A stretch of DNA of 15,259 nt from Acidobacteriaceae bacterium (GTDB lineage Bacteria > Acidobacteriota > Terriglobia > Terriglobales > Acidobacteriaceae): positions 2,732 to 17,990 of the forward strand of contig PMXH01000477.1 of NCBI GenBank assembly GCA_003165855.1. The letters are read 5' to 3'. The notes under the pieces are model-generated. The model worked only from the letters and a program-made list of their open reading frames with translations, was not told the origin of the DNA and did no database searches. The stretch's first letter is position 1, and each line of letters begins with the position of its first letter. A program made the position numbers and the translations under genes. Positions 6,189 to 14,116 of the stretch are shown one piece after another.

Positions 6189-7082
6189 CTATTTCGGCAA
6201 TTCCCCGCTCAGCAATTTCTCTAATGCCGCTGCGGGGCAGCGCACGCCCACGTAGAACTGGCCGAACAGCGCATACACGGCGCTCACGTGGTCGAAGCGC
6301 ATTTCGTAGATCAGCTTCTTGAAGACGAGAGGATCGTCGGCGAACAGATCGACGCCCCACTCCCAATCGTCGAAGCCAATCGAGCCGGTGATGATCTGCT
6401 TCACCTCGCCCGCGTAGCGGCGGCCCACCAGTCCATGCTCGTTCATCTGGCGGGCGCGTTCTTCGATGGGCAACGTGTACCAGTTCTTATCTTCTCCGCG
6501 CCGCCGGTCCATGGGATAGAAGCAGACGTACCGGTTCGACGGAATTTCAGGGAAAAGCCGCGGATGCATCGCTTCTCGATGCCGGTTGAGCTTGCATTCG
6601 ATCTCCGCTCTCCATTGCTCGGAGTACGGTTGGATGCCCTGATCGGTAAGTTCTTTGTAAATCTTTAGCGTGGAGTCGTAGAGCCCGAGTTCGATGATGG
6701 AGAGATAAGAAGATGTAGGCTCGAGGTAATCGCTGAGCCGCAGGCCGGCCAGCTTGAGTTCCGCCTGGTTGAGGTCCGCAAACGATTTGCGGAAGTGGAC
6801 CAGCATTAAATCGCCCTTGTGGCCGATCAGGGAGAAAAGCGCGGATTGTCCGGCGACGTTCTTCTCCATGTCGCCCAGCACCGAAGCCGCTTCCCCCGCG
6901 ATCGCCGATCGCGTCGCTTCGGGCAGGGCGCGCCAGGCCGTCCAACGAAAACGCATCATCTGGTGCAGTACGCTGTAGCCCTCGGTAGTTAGCGGCACTT
7001 CGGGGAGCTGTGCGGAGGCGGTTTGCGGGCGTACAGGCGGAGTCGCCACAGTTGTCATGGGATTCTCGGGATGTGTGCTCAT
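6189..7082 (-). CDS. hemQ: Coproheme decarboxylase, chlorite dismutase family
   Basis: This 297-residue protein is HemQ (ChdC), which oxidatively decarboxylates two propionates of coproheme III to make heme b in the coproporphyrin-dependent pathway, using hydrogen peroxide. The C-terminal half is strongly conserved: CFYPMDRRRGEDKNWYTLP with the catalytic Tyr189, ARQMNEHGLVGRRYAG with the proximal heme ligand His216, and VKQIITGSIGFDDWEWGV with Gln229 at the distal position, as in the firmicute-type enzyme. The ending VSAVYALFGQFYVGVR is also typical. The first 30 or so residues are a Pro/Thr-rich extension beyond the usual 250-residue length. An in-frame ATG at 7058 is an alternative start. 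No strong ribosome-binding site is seen; a TACAAT lies about 15 nt before the ATG. The gene is divergent from a secreted-protein gene. No other heme gene lies in the window. Confidence 0.93.
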   Translation of the reverse strand: MSTHPENPMTTVATPPVRPQTASAQLPEVPLTTEGYSVLHQMMRFRWTAWRALPEATRSAIAGEAASVLGDMEKNVAGQSALFSLIGHKGDLMLVHFRKSFADLNQAELKLAGLRLSDYLEPTSSYLSIIELGLYDSTLKIYKELTDQGIQPYSEQWRAEIECKLNRHREAMHPRLFPEIPSNRYVCFYPMDRRRGEDKNWYTLPIEERARQMNEHGLVGRRYAGEVKQIITGSIGFDDWEWGVDLFADDPLVFKKLIYEMRFDHVSAVYALFGQFYVGVRCPAAALEKLLSGELPK

Positions 7083-7182
7083 CTGGTTTCAGCATCTATT
7101 GTACGCAAGAGCCGCCGAGCCAGCGAGTCTACGATTTACAATCATCCTGGCATTCCGCACCCTACGGCAGATCGCCGCATTC

Positions 7183-8463
7183 ATGCGAATACAAACACTG
7201 ATCCCAGCATTCTGCGTTCTCTTTCTCTTCCCCACTTCGCTGGCAGCGCAGAGCAAGCGCGTATGGGTGCTCCGCGCACCCGGCGCGGCGGTAGAGTACG
7301 ATCCCGCCACGTTCGCCGAAAAGCGGACGGTGAAGGTTCCGGCCGAGGCCGTAGCATCGCCGCAAAACTTCTCAGTCAATCATCTGGGGCAGATGCTGTT
7401 CGCCGAACCTGCCGCCTTGCCGCTCGCAGAAGGCGGTCTCGCGGCCGAGCAGAAGGTGTGGTTCTGGGATGGCCGAGCGGCCGCCACGCTTGTGCGCGAG
7501 GTCGCCCGTACCACGTCCACCGCCGGATCAAACCTGTCTATCGCCGAATCGGCGCCCGCGCCTTATCTCTCGGCCGATGGAGAGCATCTCTACTGGTTTT
7601 CAAACCAGGCTCGCCGTCTGCAACGCGATGGCGTGGACCTCTCCACCAAAACGACCTGGCAAAGCTGGCGGACCGATCTCGCTGGGGCGGGGCGTGAGGA
7701 CTTGGCGTCGATTTTGCTGCCCGATTGCTCGTGCCCGACCGGAGGCTGTGAGGAAAGTTGTCCTTACGGCGAGGCTTGGGTTCCCGATGATGGAGTTGGC
7801 AGCTTTTTTCTGTTAACGCAATTAGTGGCCGGGAAAACTCAACCTGTCTATAAGTCAACCTCAGTGTATGAAGAAAGCGCCGGCAAGTGGACGGCGACTC
7901 CACTCGATCCGCCACTGCGGCGCGTTCTGGATGCGGCGAATGCCAACGCTATCCTGGAAGCCATTCCCGACACGGCCTGTTGCGGCTGGGCGAATCAGAG
8001 CGACGATCAGGCTCTGCTACATTTCGACAGTAAGACATTGACCCTGTTCGATGAACAGGCCGCATACAAGAATCCCGACTACGACGTGAGCTTCTACACC
8101 GAGAACGGTAAGCTTTCGCACAACCTCAGCTCAGTGGCGTTGACTATCGTCGCTACTTCTCAGGCGAACAAGCCGATTCAACTTGCCGAGGACGGACAGG
8201 CTAACCCGGAAGAGTCGCAACGCATTCGCAAGGCTCTGCTGGATTTGCCGGCGGTCGAAGTGAAGAGGATCGACGGGAAGAGCAACCAGGATTCGCCGCG
8301 GCGTATCGCATTCTTGCCGCACGCCACGCTGGTGGGCTGGATCAACGACAAAGAGATTCTCATCGTCGAGGGACATCTGCTGGTTGCCTATAACGTAGCG
8401 AGCGGGGCGCGGCGGAAATCAAGCGTTCGTGTCGACGATGCCGGGCATGTCTTTCTGCGGTGA
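7183..8463 (+). CDS. Secreted protein of unknown function, Cys-rich loop
   Basis: I do not recognise this 426-residue protein. It has a clear signal peptide (MRIQTLIPAFCVLFLFPTSLAAQ, cleavage likely after Ala22), so it acts outside the cytoplasm. The mature part is rich in short strand-like segments with recurring Trp/Asp/Gly patterns (VWFWDGRAA, LSADGEHLYWFS, ALLHFDSKTLTLFD, ILIVEGHLLVAYNVASG), which resembles a beta-propeller-like fold; this is inference. A compact cluster CSCPTGGCEESC (Cys182, 184, 189, 193) and a vicinal CC pair at 266-267 suggest disulfides or a metal site. The ATG at 7183 is preferred to an in-frame start 42 codons upstream, because it places the signal peptide at the N-terminus and leaves room for the divergent hemQ promoter. 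The ribosome-binding site is weak. No conserved enzyme motif is visible. The gene converges on the downstream lipoprotein gene. Confidence 0.8.
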   Translation: MRIQTLIPAFCVLFLFPTSLAAQSKRVWVLRAPGAAVEYDPATFAEKRTVKVPAEAVASPQNFSVNHLGQMLFAEPAALPLAEGGLAAEQKVWFWDGRAAATLVREVARTTSTAGSNLSIAESAPAPYLSADGEHLYWFSNQARRLQRDGVDLSTKTTWQSWRTDLAGAGREDLASILLPDCSCPTGGCEESCPYGEAWVPDDGVGSFFLLTQLVAGKTQPVYKSTSVYEESAGKWTATPLDPPLRRVLDAANANAILEAIPDTACCGWANQSDDQALLHFDSKTLTLFDEQAAYKNPDYDVSFYTENGKLSHNLSSVALTIVATSQANKPIQLAEDGQANPEESQRIRKALLDLPAVEVKRIDGKSNQDSPRRIAFLPHATLVGWINDKEILIVEGHLLVAYNVASGARRKSSVRVDDAGHVFLR

Positions 8464-8579
8464 GGACGCCAGCATAACTACATGGTTGTCGATCGCCGAA
8501 ACGGTTGCGGCAACATTGCGGCAGGAATAGCTAAGGATTACCGATCATCTAAAATACAGGACATTTGTCGAATACATGA

Positions 8580-9908
8580 CTACTGCACCTTGCACATGCT
8601 GACCACGTCGTCGGCGATCTTCTCCGCAGCGTCCAGGACCGTTGGCATCTCATGCGGCGCATCCTGCACGCAGACTGGTGCGGGTGGACCGTTGGGACTG
8701 CTCACTTGGTCAAACCACTCCAACCCTTGCGGCACGGCGACCGAGCCGTCCAGCCCTCCGAACATAATGTTCACGGCCGTTTTCGGGTAGCTGTAGATCG
8801 CTCCGGGACCATCCACGCTGTCGGATAGCAACTGCGCCTGATTCGCGGTGTTTCCGCCCATGGACTGGGTGCAAATCGGAGCACTGTAAGCTGGATCGAC
8901 GATGGCAGCATCGTCCGGTGAAAAGGTGAGAAACCTGGTGCCCTGGCCGCAGGGCGTGGGCAGAGAACCTCCGTTGCCGATGCAACCGTAGTCGAGCCGG
9001 GCCAGGGGCGGGCCACTCGTGGGTTGGATGAAGGAGAAAATGGAATCCAACCCGTAGTGCGTCACGGCGTGGGTAATCGCCGCTCCTCCTGCGCTATTGC
9101 CGGTTGCGCAAAACGGCTTGCTCGTACTCGATGCGTGGATGTTCTGATAGACCCATTGCGCTGCCGTAGCATACCGGCATGCGAGTCGGCGAACTCCGCC
9201 CGGTCCCGTCAGCCAGCCTGTGGGGGTGGCATTATTGTTGAATGGGCCGCCGAATGCGATCTGCACGGTTGTGAACCCGGCGTCCAGGACATTTTGAATC
9301 GCATTGATGCCGTACGTCCAGGTTGTATCGTATAGGGTCATGCCGCCGGTTCCCGTCCCAAATATGACCGTCCCGTTCGCCGTACCTGTCGGGGTGTTCA
9401 CCTTCAGATAGGTCGTGAAATCCGCCACATAAGGGCAAGAAATATCGAGCGAGTAACAAGTTGAACCGGAAATACCTCCGTCGGGGCACGTGATTTGCGA
9501 ATTACTGCTCACCGTGCCTAACGGATCTGTGGGCAACAGGGTTACAGTTGTGGTCGCCGACTGCGACGAATCTGCCTGCGACACCGCCGTAATCGTAACC
9601 GTTCCCGAGTTCGGCGCTGGGGCTGGCGCAATGTACAGCCCGGTGGCGTTGATCGTGCCGGTAGAGGCGTCGCCACCCGCGCTTCCGTTCACCTGCCAGT
9701 TGAAAGCCGTGCTGGGATTGCCATTGAGGGTGGCGCTGAATTGCAGATTAGCGCCCACCCCCATGGAAGGCGAAGTAGGGCTGAGGGAAACACCAGCGGG
9801 GGTTACGAAGTTCGTGCTTCCAGTCCCGCCGCCACAGCCAGGCGAAAATTGCAGGAAAACCAGACACGTCAGAGCAAGCGTCCCTCTAAAGCTGGTGATA
9901 TTCCCCAT
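8580..9908 (-). CDS. Lipoprotein: Ig-like domain plus alpha/beta-hydrolase (esterase/depolymerase-like)
   Basis: This 442-residue protein has a lipoprotein signal (LALTCLVFLQFSPGC, lipid-anchored Cys25). An Ig-like domain follows at about 37-126 (GVSLSPTSPSMGVGANLQFSA ending in ATTTVTLLP), of the type common in acidobacterial surface proteins. The rest (about 137-442) looks like an alpha/beta hydrolase: the nucleophile elbow is GNSAGG with Ser272, and the likely acid and base are Asp387 (FGGLDGS) and His419 (DAPHEMP). Many Cys suggest disulfides. The layout resembles secreted polyester depolymerases or feruloyl esterases, but the substrate is unknown. The ATG at 9908 is chosen because it begins the signal peptide; an AGGAG lies 13 nt upstream, which is rather far. 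The in-frame region upstream of it, to 10127, is non-family sequence and overlaps the next gene. A TTGACA-like -35 lies at 9948-9953. Confidence 0.82.
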   Translation of the reverse strand: MGNITSFRGTLALTCLVFLQFSPGCGGGTGSTNFVTPAGVSLSPTSPSMGVGANLQFSATLNGNPSTAFNWQVNGSAGGDASTGTINATGLYIAPAPAPNSGTVTITAVSQADSSQSATTTVTLLPTDPLGTVSSNSQITCPDGGISGSTCYSLDISCPYVADFTTYLKVNTPTGTANGTVIFGTGTGGMTLYDTTWTYGINAIQNVLDAGFTTVQIAFGGPFNNNATPTGWLTGPGGVRRLACRYATAAQWVYQNIHASSTSKPFCATGNSAGGAAITHAVTHYGLDSIFSFIQPTSGPPLARLDYGCIGNGGSLPTPCGQGTRFLTFSPDDAAIVDPAYSAPICTQSMGGNTANQAQLLSDSVDGPGAIYSYPKTAVNIMFGGLDGSVAVPQGLEWFDQVSSPNGPPAPVCVQDAPHEMPTVLDAAEKIADDVVSMCKVQ

Positions 9909-9924
9909 ATAGGTCAGAACGCTC

Positions 9925-9953
9925 CTAAGTTTATTTCGAAGGATAGGTGTCAA
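9925..9953 (-). promoter_or_regulatory. Possible promoter of the lipoprotein hydrolase gene
   Basis: A perfect TTGACA on the minus strand (9948-9953) lies 40 nt upstream of the lipoprotein ATG, in the 211-nt gap after the permease gene. A -10 element at ordinary spacing is poor (TAAACT or AACTTA), so the call is tentative. The remainder of this gap shows no gene; a short GGCGATTTCGCC palindrome lies at 10087-10098. Confidence 0.3.
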
Positions 9954-10119
9954 GGCGGTGCTAGGCTCGATTGCGGGTTCTAACATGCGGCTTCCCGAGA
10001 TCGGGTGCTCTGCGGCAAGAACAAACAGCACCTGTCGACAACGCACTAACATTATAGGCCCGACTGGAATCGTTAGCGAAACTAAGGCGATTTCGCCAAA
10101 TTGGGAATTGTCGAGAAAC

Positions 10120-11562
10120 TCAGGCAATGATACGTTCTCCCTTCCTCCGCCCTGCGCGATAAATCATCCAACCGAGGAAGTTTGCTCCCAGCACCACCCC
10201 CGCGATTTTTAACGAGTACAGCCATGAACTCTCAACATCGATGATGGGAAAAATCGAAAGCACGACGTAAAGCAGTGTCATCAGGAATCCCGAGACGGCA
10301 GCCAGGCGCAGCCACAGGCGCGGGCGAAGTCCGCGATCCTTCGGCGATAGGAACGGAATGGCGAACAGCGCCAGATAAGCAATGGCGTAAAACGTGAAGG
10401 CCCAGGTCAGCAAGAGCTCGTAGGCTTCCTGCGGGCCGACTCCGATAAGCGCTGCCGCGCTGCCAGCCAAGGTGATTGCTCCCAGGAAGAGAATCGAGTT
10501 GATCGGAGTCTTGTACTTGGCGTGTAGTCGCGTGAACCACTCCGGCAGCAGGTGGTCCCATCCCGCCACCATGGGGAGCCGCGCGCTGGCGCTGAAGTAC
10601 ACGCTGAACGATGTGGGGTAATTCACGAAGAGAAGAACAATCGCCAGCGGAATGATGAAACCGGCGACGCCGGCAAACCCTAAGCCGGGTGCGCCCAAGC
10701 GCAGCGCTTGTGGGATAGGGCCGACCACGTCCACAGCCTCAGGGGCGACGAACGCCAGAATAGAGCTGGTGGCGAAGATATAGATGAGCGCAATGAAGGG
10801 CGCGGTAATGAGCACTGATCGCGTGAGATTGCGCGCGGGGTTGCGGCACTCTCCCGCAAAGATGGCGACATACTCGAAGCCGCTGAGCGCGCCGAACATC
10901 ATCTTGGCGAATACACTCAGGCTGAAGACGGTGAGTGGAGGCATGACCAGGCGAAGGGGGTGATACTCGGCCAGCGTCCCGCGCCACCTGCCCAGCAGCG
11001 GAGTAGCGATGAGCACCGCGAGTGTGATCAGCGTGGCGATGCTTCCTGCGTTGCTCAGCCATTTGCCAACTTGCAGCCCCAGAGCGGCTAACAACATCAT
11101 CGCGAGAATTAAGCCGCACGAGACGGTGAGAATGAGCCACCGGCTGGAATTTATCCATGCGGCCGCCGGACCCAGGGCATAGGCCGCGAACGTTGTGGTG
11201 ACCAGCCCGATCACGGCCACGTAAAGCATCACGAAAAGCCAAAGATTCCACGCCACTAGAAAGCCGATCTGATCGCCAAACGCCAGACGCGCCCACTCAT
11301 ACAAACCACCTTCCAGCGGCATGAGACGATTGAGATGAGCCACCACCATGGCGAGCGGAATGAAGAACAGGACGAAGGCGACCAGCCAGAAGACTACGTG
11401 TGCAGACCCGGCCTTCGCCGCGGTGCCGAAGAAATCCAGCACGATGACCAGAAGGATCTGCGCCATGACCAGGTCGAACAGGCCAAGCTCCTTGCGCAGT
11501 TCGGTGCTGTGAGCCTGGACTTCGGCCTCACCCGTCCGTGCCGGGATGGAATTGCCCGTCAA
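10120..11562 (-). CDS. APC superfamily amino acid permease
   Basis: This 480-residue protein has about twelve hydrophobic segments and the features of amino acid/polyamine/organocation transporters. The first helix region reads ELGLFDLVMAQILLVIVLDFFGTAAKAG, followed by LMPLEGGLYEWARLAFGDQIGFLVAWN, the family-typical EGG-Y-W segment after helix 2. The middle stretch FGALSGFEYVAIFAGECRNPARNLTRSV corresponds to the conserved helix 6 region with Glu and the NPARN loop. It ends with a basic tail (YRAGRRKGERIIA). The start is TTG at 11562, as no ATG or GTG precedes the first membrane segment; no strong ribosome-binding site is seen. It begins only 19 nt after the stop of the secreted serine hydrolase, so the pair is probably one operon and translation may be coupled. 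Substrate is probably an amino acid or amine; the exact one is unknown. Confidence 0.88.
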   Translation of the reverse strand: MTGNSIPARTGEAEVQAHSTELRKELGLFDLVMAQILLVIVLDFFGTAAKAGSAHVVFWLVAFVLFFIPLAMVVAHLNRLMPLEGGLYEWARLAFGDQIGFLVAWNLWLFVMLYVAVIGLVTTTFAAYALGPAAAWINSSRWLILTVSCGLILAMMLLAALGLQVGKWLSNAGSIATLITLAVLIATPLLGRWRGTLAEYHPLRLVMPPLTVFSLSVFAKMMFGALSGFEYVAIFAGECRNPARNLTRSVLITAPFIALIYIFATSSILAFVAPEAVDVVGPIPQALRLGAPGLGFAGVAGFIIPLAIVLLFVNYPTSFSVYFSASARLPMVAGWDHLLPEWFTRLHAKYKTPINSILFLGAITLAGSAAALIGVGPQEAYELLLTWAFTFYAIAYLALFAIPFLSPKDRGLRPRLWLRLAAVSGFLMTLLYVVLSIFPIIDVESSWLYSLKIAGVVLGANFLGWMIYRAGRRKGERIIA

Positions 11563-11581
11563 ATCGCTCGGCCTGCACCCG

Positions 11582-13153
11582 TTATGGTTTCTTCTCTGCC
11601 GGCTTAAGCAGTAAGTCTTGATAGTCGAAACTGAAATCGGCCAGCGGTGAAACCGCCGCCATGCGCGCGCTTTCGATGCTTCCCTCCGGCTTCAGAGAGA
11701 ACGTGACAAATGCGTCTTCGATGGTGCGATCGCGCCAGTGCGCTTTGAAAGTGTCGTACTGCCAGTGCTGCAGGTCACCGATCATGGTCGGCGTGTGGTC
11801 GAAGCTGATGATCAAGCCGCCGTTCTCCCCTCGGATGGTGATAGGTCCATACCAGGCATCGTTGTAAGCGCCCTCATATTTCTCCAGCGGCAGGGAGGGC
11901 TTGGAGTCCACTGCGCGTGCGCCTTCCGCTTTCCTCATCGATTCCGCGGCTTCTTTTTCTTCGGCATCTTTCACGGCCTTGAACGCGCCGATCCAGTCCG
12001 TAGGCGGCAATCCAAAATAGTGATCAAGCACGTGATAAAGGATGGAGTCGAACGCGCCGCCCTCCTCCGCATTGGTCAGCACCACGACGCCAAGATTCTC
12101 CTCGGGAACCAGCATCACACGAGAAACGAAGCCAGCCACACCACCGGTGTGGCCCGCGAGCTTGCGACCGTGATAATCGCGCAAACCCCAGCCCAGAGCA
12201 TAGTCCGCGAAGTTCGGTTTCAGTCCCGCCAACGGCGGCGGAGGATTCCCGATCGGCAGAATGGTCTGCGGCGACCACATTTCTTTCGACTGCTGCTCAC
12301 TGAACAGGCGGCCGTCGCGGTCCACGAATTTTCCACGGTTAAGTTGCAGTTGCACCCATTTCGCCATGTCAGCTGCGCAGGAGTTGATCGCGCCCGCTGG
12401 GCCGGCGTTGTCGAGCACTTCAAAAGGGATAACTTGAAGCTTGCCATCCACGCGCTCATGCGGGAAGGCATAGTCATCGCCCGGCTTGAAAGCGGCGTTG
12501 CTGACGTTGGAATTGTTCATGCCCAGCACCGCGAAGATGTGCTGGCGGATGTAGTCGTCCCATGAAGTTCCCGTCACGGCGGGAATGATCTGCCCGGCCG
12601 TCATGTAGAGCAGGTTGTCATAGGCATAGTGGCTTCGGAAGCTGGACGCCGGCTTCATAAACCGCAGCTTGTAGATAATTTCTTCGCGCGTGTAAGTGGA
12701 ATGCGGCCAGAACAGCAGATCGCCTTCGCCCAGTCCCATGCCGCTGCGGTGCGTGAGCAGGTCGCGGATGGTCATCTCGTGAGAAACGTACGGGTCATAC
12801 ATCACGAAGCCGGGTAGCCGCTGGTAGACGGGATCGTCCCAGGAGAGCTTGCCCGCGTCCACCAGCCCGGCGAGAGCGGCAGTCGTGAAAGCCTTGGTGT
12901 TCGAACCGATGCCGAACATCGTGCGTTCATCGACCGGGGTAGGATCGCCCAGCTTGCGCACGCCGTAACCCTTCGCGATCACAATCTTGCCATCTTTCAC
13001 GATGGCTACTGCCATCCCAGGGACATCAAAGGTTTTCATGGAACTAGCGACGTAGGAATCCAGGTCGGGGGGCGGCGCAGTCTGCGCGCAGAGCGGGACG
13101 GCGGAGGCCACCATGAGAACGGCGGTATAGAGTGGGCGAGGCAGTTTGAGCAT
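11582..13153 (-). CDS. Secreted S12 serine hydrolase (beta-lactamase-like) with DUF3471-type C-terminal domain
   Basis: This 523-residue protein has a signal peptide (MLKLPRPLYTAVLMVASAVPLCAQ, cleavage after CAQ or nearby) and a class C beta-lactamase/D-aminopeptidase fold. The SxxK motif is SNTK (Ser84, Lys87), the second motif is YDN (Tyr178, Asn180), and the third is GHTGG (His335). The C-terminal part after an Ala/Glu/Lys-rich linker (about residue 400) resembles DUF3471: LPLEKYEGAYNDAWYGPITIRG. Such enzymes usually act on D-amino acid peptides, esters or amides rather than as resistance beta-lactamases. The ATG at 13153 is supported by AGGGA 7 nt upstream and by the signal peptide; an earlier in-frame ATG at 13222 gives no sensible signal. 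An amino acid permease gene begins 19 nt downstream, which suggests hydrolysis outside the cytoplasm followed by uptake of a product; this is inference. Confidence 0.92.
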   Translation of the reverse strand: MLKLPRPLYTAVLMVASAVPLCAQTAPPPDLDSYVASSMKTFDVPGMAVAIVKDGKIVIAKGYGVRKLGDPTPVDERTMFGIGSNTKAFTTAALAGLVDAGKLSWDDPVYQRLPGFVMYDPYVSHEMTIRDLLTHRSGMGLGEGDLLFWPHSTYTREEIIYKLRFMKPASSFRSHYAYDNLLYMTAGQIIPAVTGTSWDDYIRQHIFAVLGMNNSNVSNAAFKPGDDYAFPHERVDGKLQVIPFEVLDNAGPAGAINSCAADMAKWVQLQLNRGKFVDRDGRLFSEQQSKEMWSPQTILPIGNPPPPLAGLKPNFADYALGWGLRDYHGRKLAGHTGGVAGFVSRVMLVPEENLGVVVLTNAEEGGAFDSILYHVLDHYFGLPPTDWIGAFKAVKDAEEKEAAESMRKAEGARAVDSKPSLPLEKYEGAYNDAWYGPITIRGENGGLIISFDHTPTMIGDLQHWQYDTFKAHWRDRTIEDAFVTFSLKPEGSIESARMAAVSPLADFSFDYQDLLLKPAEKKP

Positions 13154-13297
13154 AGGCTTCCCTTGCAGAAACCGAGACGCAGCATTAGAACACAAACACA
13201 AAGGATAGGTTTCAGTGGTCAACCGGAATAGCGGATCGGCGGCTCGGGGGTCGAGTCCGTGACCCGGCGACCATGGCGCTCACGGAGTGCTGCGTAG

Positions 13298-13330
13298 AAA
13301 AAGCAGGCGAGCGCCTCTGCACCCGCCTGC
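13298..13330 (-). terminator. Intrinsic terminator of the small His-rich secreted protein gene
   Basis: On the minus strand GCAGGCG (13324-13330) and CGCCTGC (13303-13309) form a perfect 7-bp GC-rich stem with a 14-nt loop, followed directly by five T residues (13298-13302). It begins 37 nt after the stop codon of the small secreted protein gene and shields the serine hydrolase operon downstream. The rest of the 213-nt gap has no gene. Confidence 0.75.
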
Positions 13331-13366
13331 CTCGAAGCCAGCCAAGAATCGAAGTGGCGCGGCTAT

Positions 13367-13645
13367 CTAGTGGTGATCGTGGTCCCCATGCGCGTGCCGC
13401 CAGTTCCAATACTCTTTCTGCTCCTCGGGCCGCAGCTTGCGGAAGTCTCTAGTTTCATCGCGGTGGTTTTCGCGGGCCCACTGGTGGTAATACACCACTT
13501 CCTCGTCGTTCCAGACGTGGTAATCGCTGTAGTACGGGTCATAGACCCGGTAGGGATGATGCTCGGCGCAGGCCGTCCCCAAAATGGAAAACGCCATGGC
13601 GCCGGCCAGGAAAAGTGAACTAAAAAAACGCGACTTGCGGTTCAT
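13367..13645 (-). CDS. Small secreted His/Tyr-rich protein
   Basis: This 92-residue protein has a signal peptide (MNRKSRFFSSLFLAGAMAFSILGTACA), with likely cleavage after ACA, though GTAC could be a weak lipobox. The mature part of about 65 residues is very rich in Tyr, His, Trp, Asp and Arg: YRVYDPYYSDYHVWNDEEVVYYHQWAREN, then DFRKLRPEEQKEYWNWRH, then a His/Asp tail HAHGDHDHH that could bind metal. I have the impression that short exported proteins of this pattern are common in acidobacteria, but no function is known to me. The start is ATG 13645, with a purine-rich GAGGGGGGA about 10 nt upstream. It is transcribed alone, with its own intrinsic terminator downstream. Confidence 0.8.
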   Translation of the reverse strand: MNRKSRFFSSLFLAGAMAFSILGTACAEHHPYRVYDPYYSDYHVWNDEEVVYYHQWARENHRDETRDFRKLRPEEQKEYWNWRHAHGDHDHH

Positions 13646-13797
13646 CGGTGAATGGTCCCCCCTCTGGTTTTGACTTCTTAGTGCTGTCTATCACCCATAC
13701 AGATTCAACCCCACGCCTCGTAATTCGTTGCGCCGGCGCGCCAGTGGGTTGCTGACGAGGCGAACCCCGCACGTGCCCGCAACAGCAGAACTACACA

Positions 13798-13863
13798 AGG
13801 TGGAGGCTCCGGTCGCAGGAAGTTGCATACGGGCAACTTCCTGGCGCGGTCTCCATCGACCGC
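13798..13863. repeat. Strong hairpin within a longer imperfect inverted repeat
   Basis: CAGGAAGTTGC (13816-13826) and GCAACTTCCTG (13833-13843) are perfect reverse complements around the 6-nt loop ATACGG. Outside this core, the flanks GGTGGAGGCTCCGGTCG and GCGCGGTCTCCATCGACC are also partly complementary, extending the structure to roughly 28 imperfect pairs per arm. No T-tract follows on either strand, so a simple terminator is unlikely. It could be a palindromic mobile repeat or an RNA element. Confidence 0.8.
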
Positions 13864-13910
13864 CTATATCCAAGAAGAGATTGGGATTTCCTCCATATTT
13901 TTTCCGCGAT

Positions 13911-13950
13911 GTCCTGAAATGTCCCGAGTTGTCCTGTGTTGTCCCTTGCC
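13911..13950. repeat. Exact period-10 GTCC (minus strand GGACA) array
   Basis: Four adjacent 10-nt units start with GTCC at 13911, 13921, 13931 and 13941 (on the minus strand, GGACA followed by five variable bases). A degraded fifth unit, with TTGTC, follows at 13951-13960. The core is conserved while the other bases vary, and the spacing equals about one DNA helical turn. This pattern suits side-by-side protein contacts on one DNA face, but no binding protein can be named. Confidence 0.75.
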
Positions 13951-14116
13951 TTGTCTTATCGATCTCGACTATCAAGTCAGAGCGGAGCCGAAGTCTGCGC
14001 TCCGTTCGCCGCAGCGGACGGTAAAGGCTGCGACGGATTCCCCGGTTGGAACATTCGGGAGAGATGAAGGCTGACGGGCTGAAGAGTTCGGGCAAGCGCT
14101 GGCACGGAACAGGTTG

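Noticed and set aside
8486..8523. Hairpin GTTGTCG...CGGCAAC and a TTGCGGCA direct repeat in the convergent gap
   Set aside because: The stem is short, no T-tract follows on either strand, and the repeat is only 8 nt, so neither a terminator nor a repeat element is well supported.
11582..13153. Antibiotic-resistance beta-lactamase
   Set aside because: The SxxK, YxN and HTGG motifs are shared by all S12 peptidases; the DUF3471-like tail and permease neighbour point to a peptidase or esterase role.
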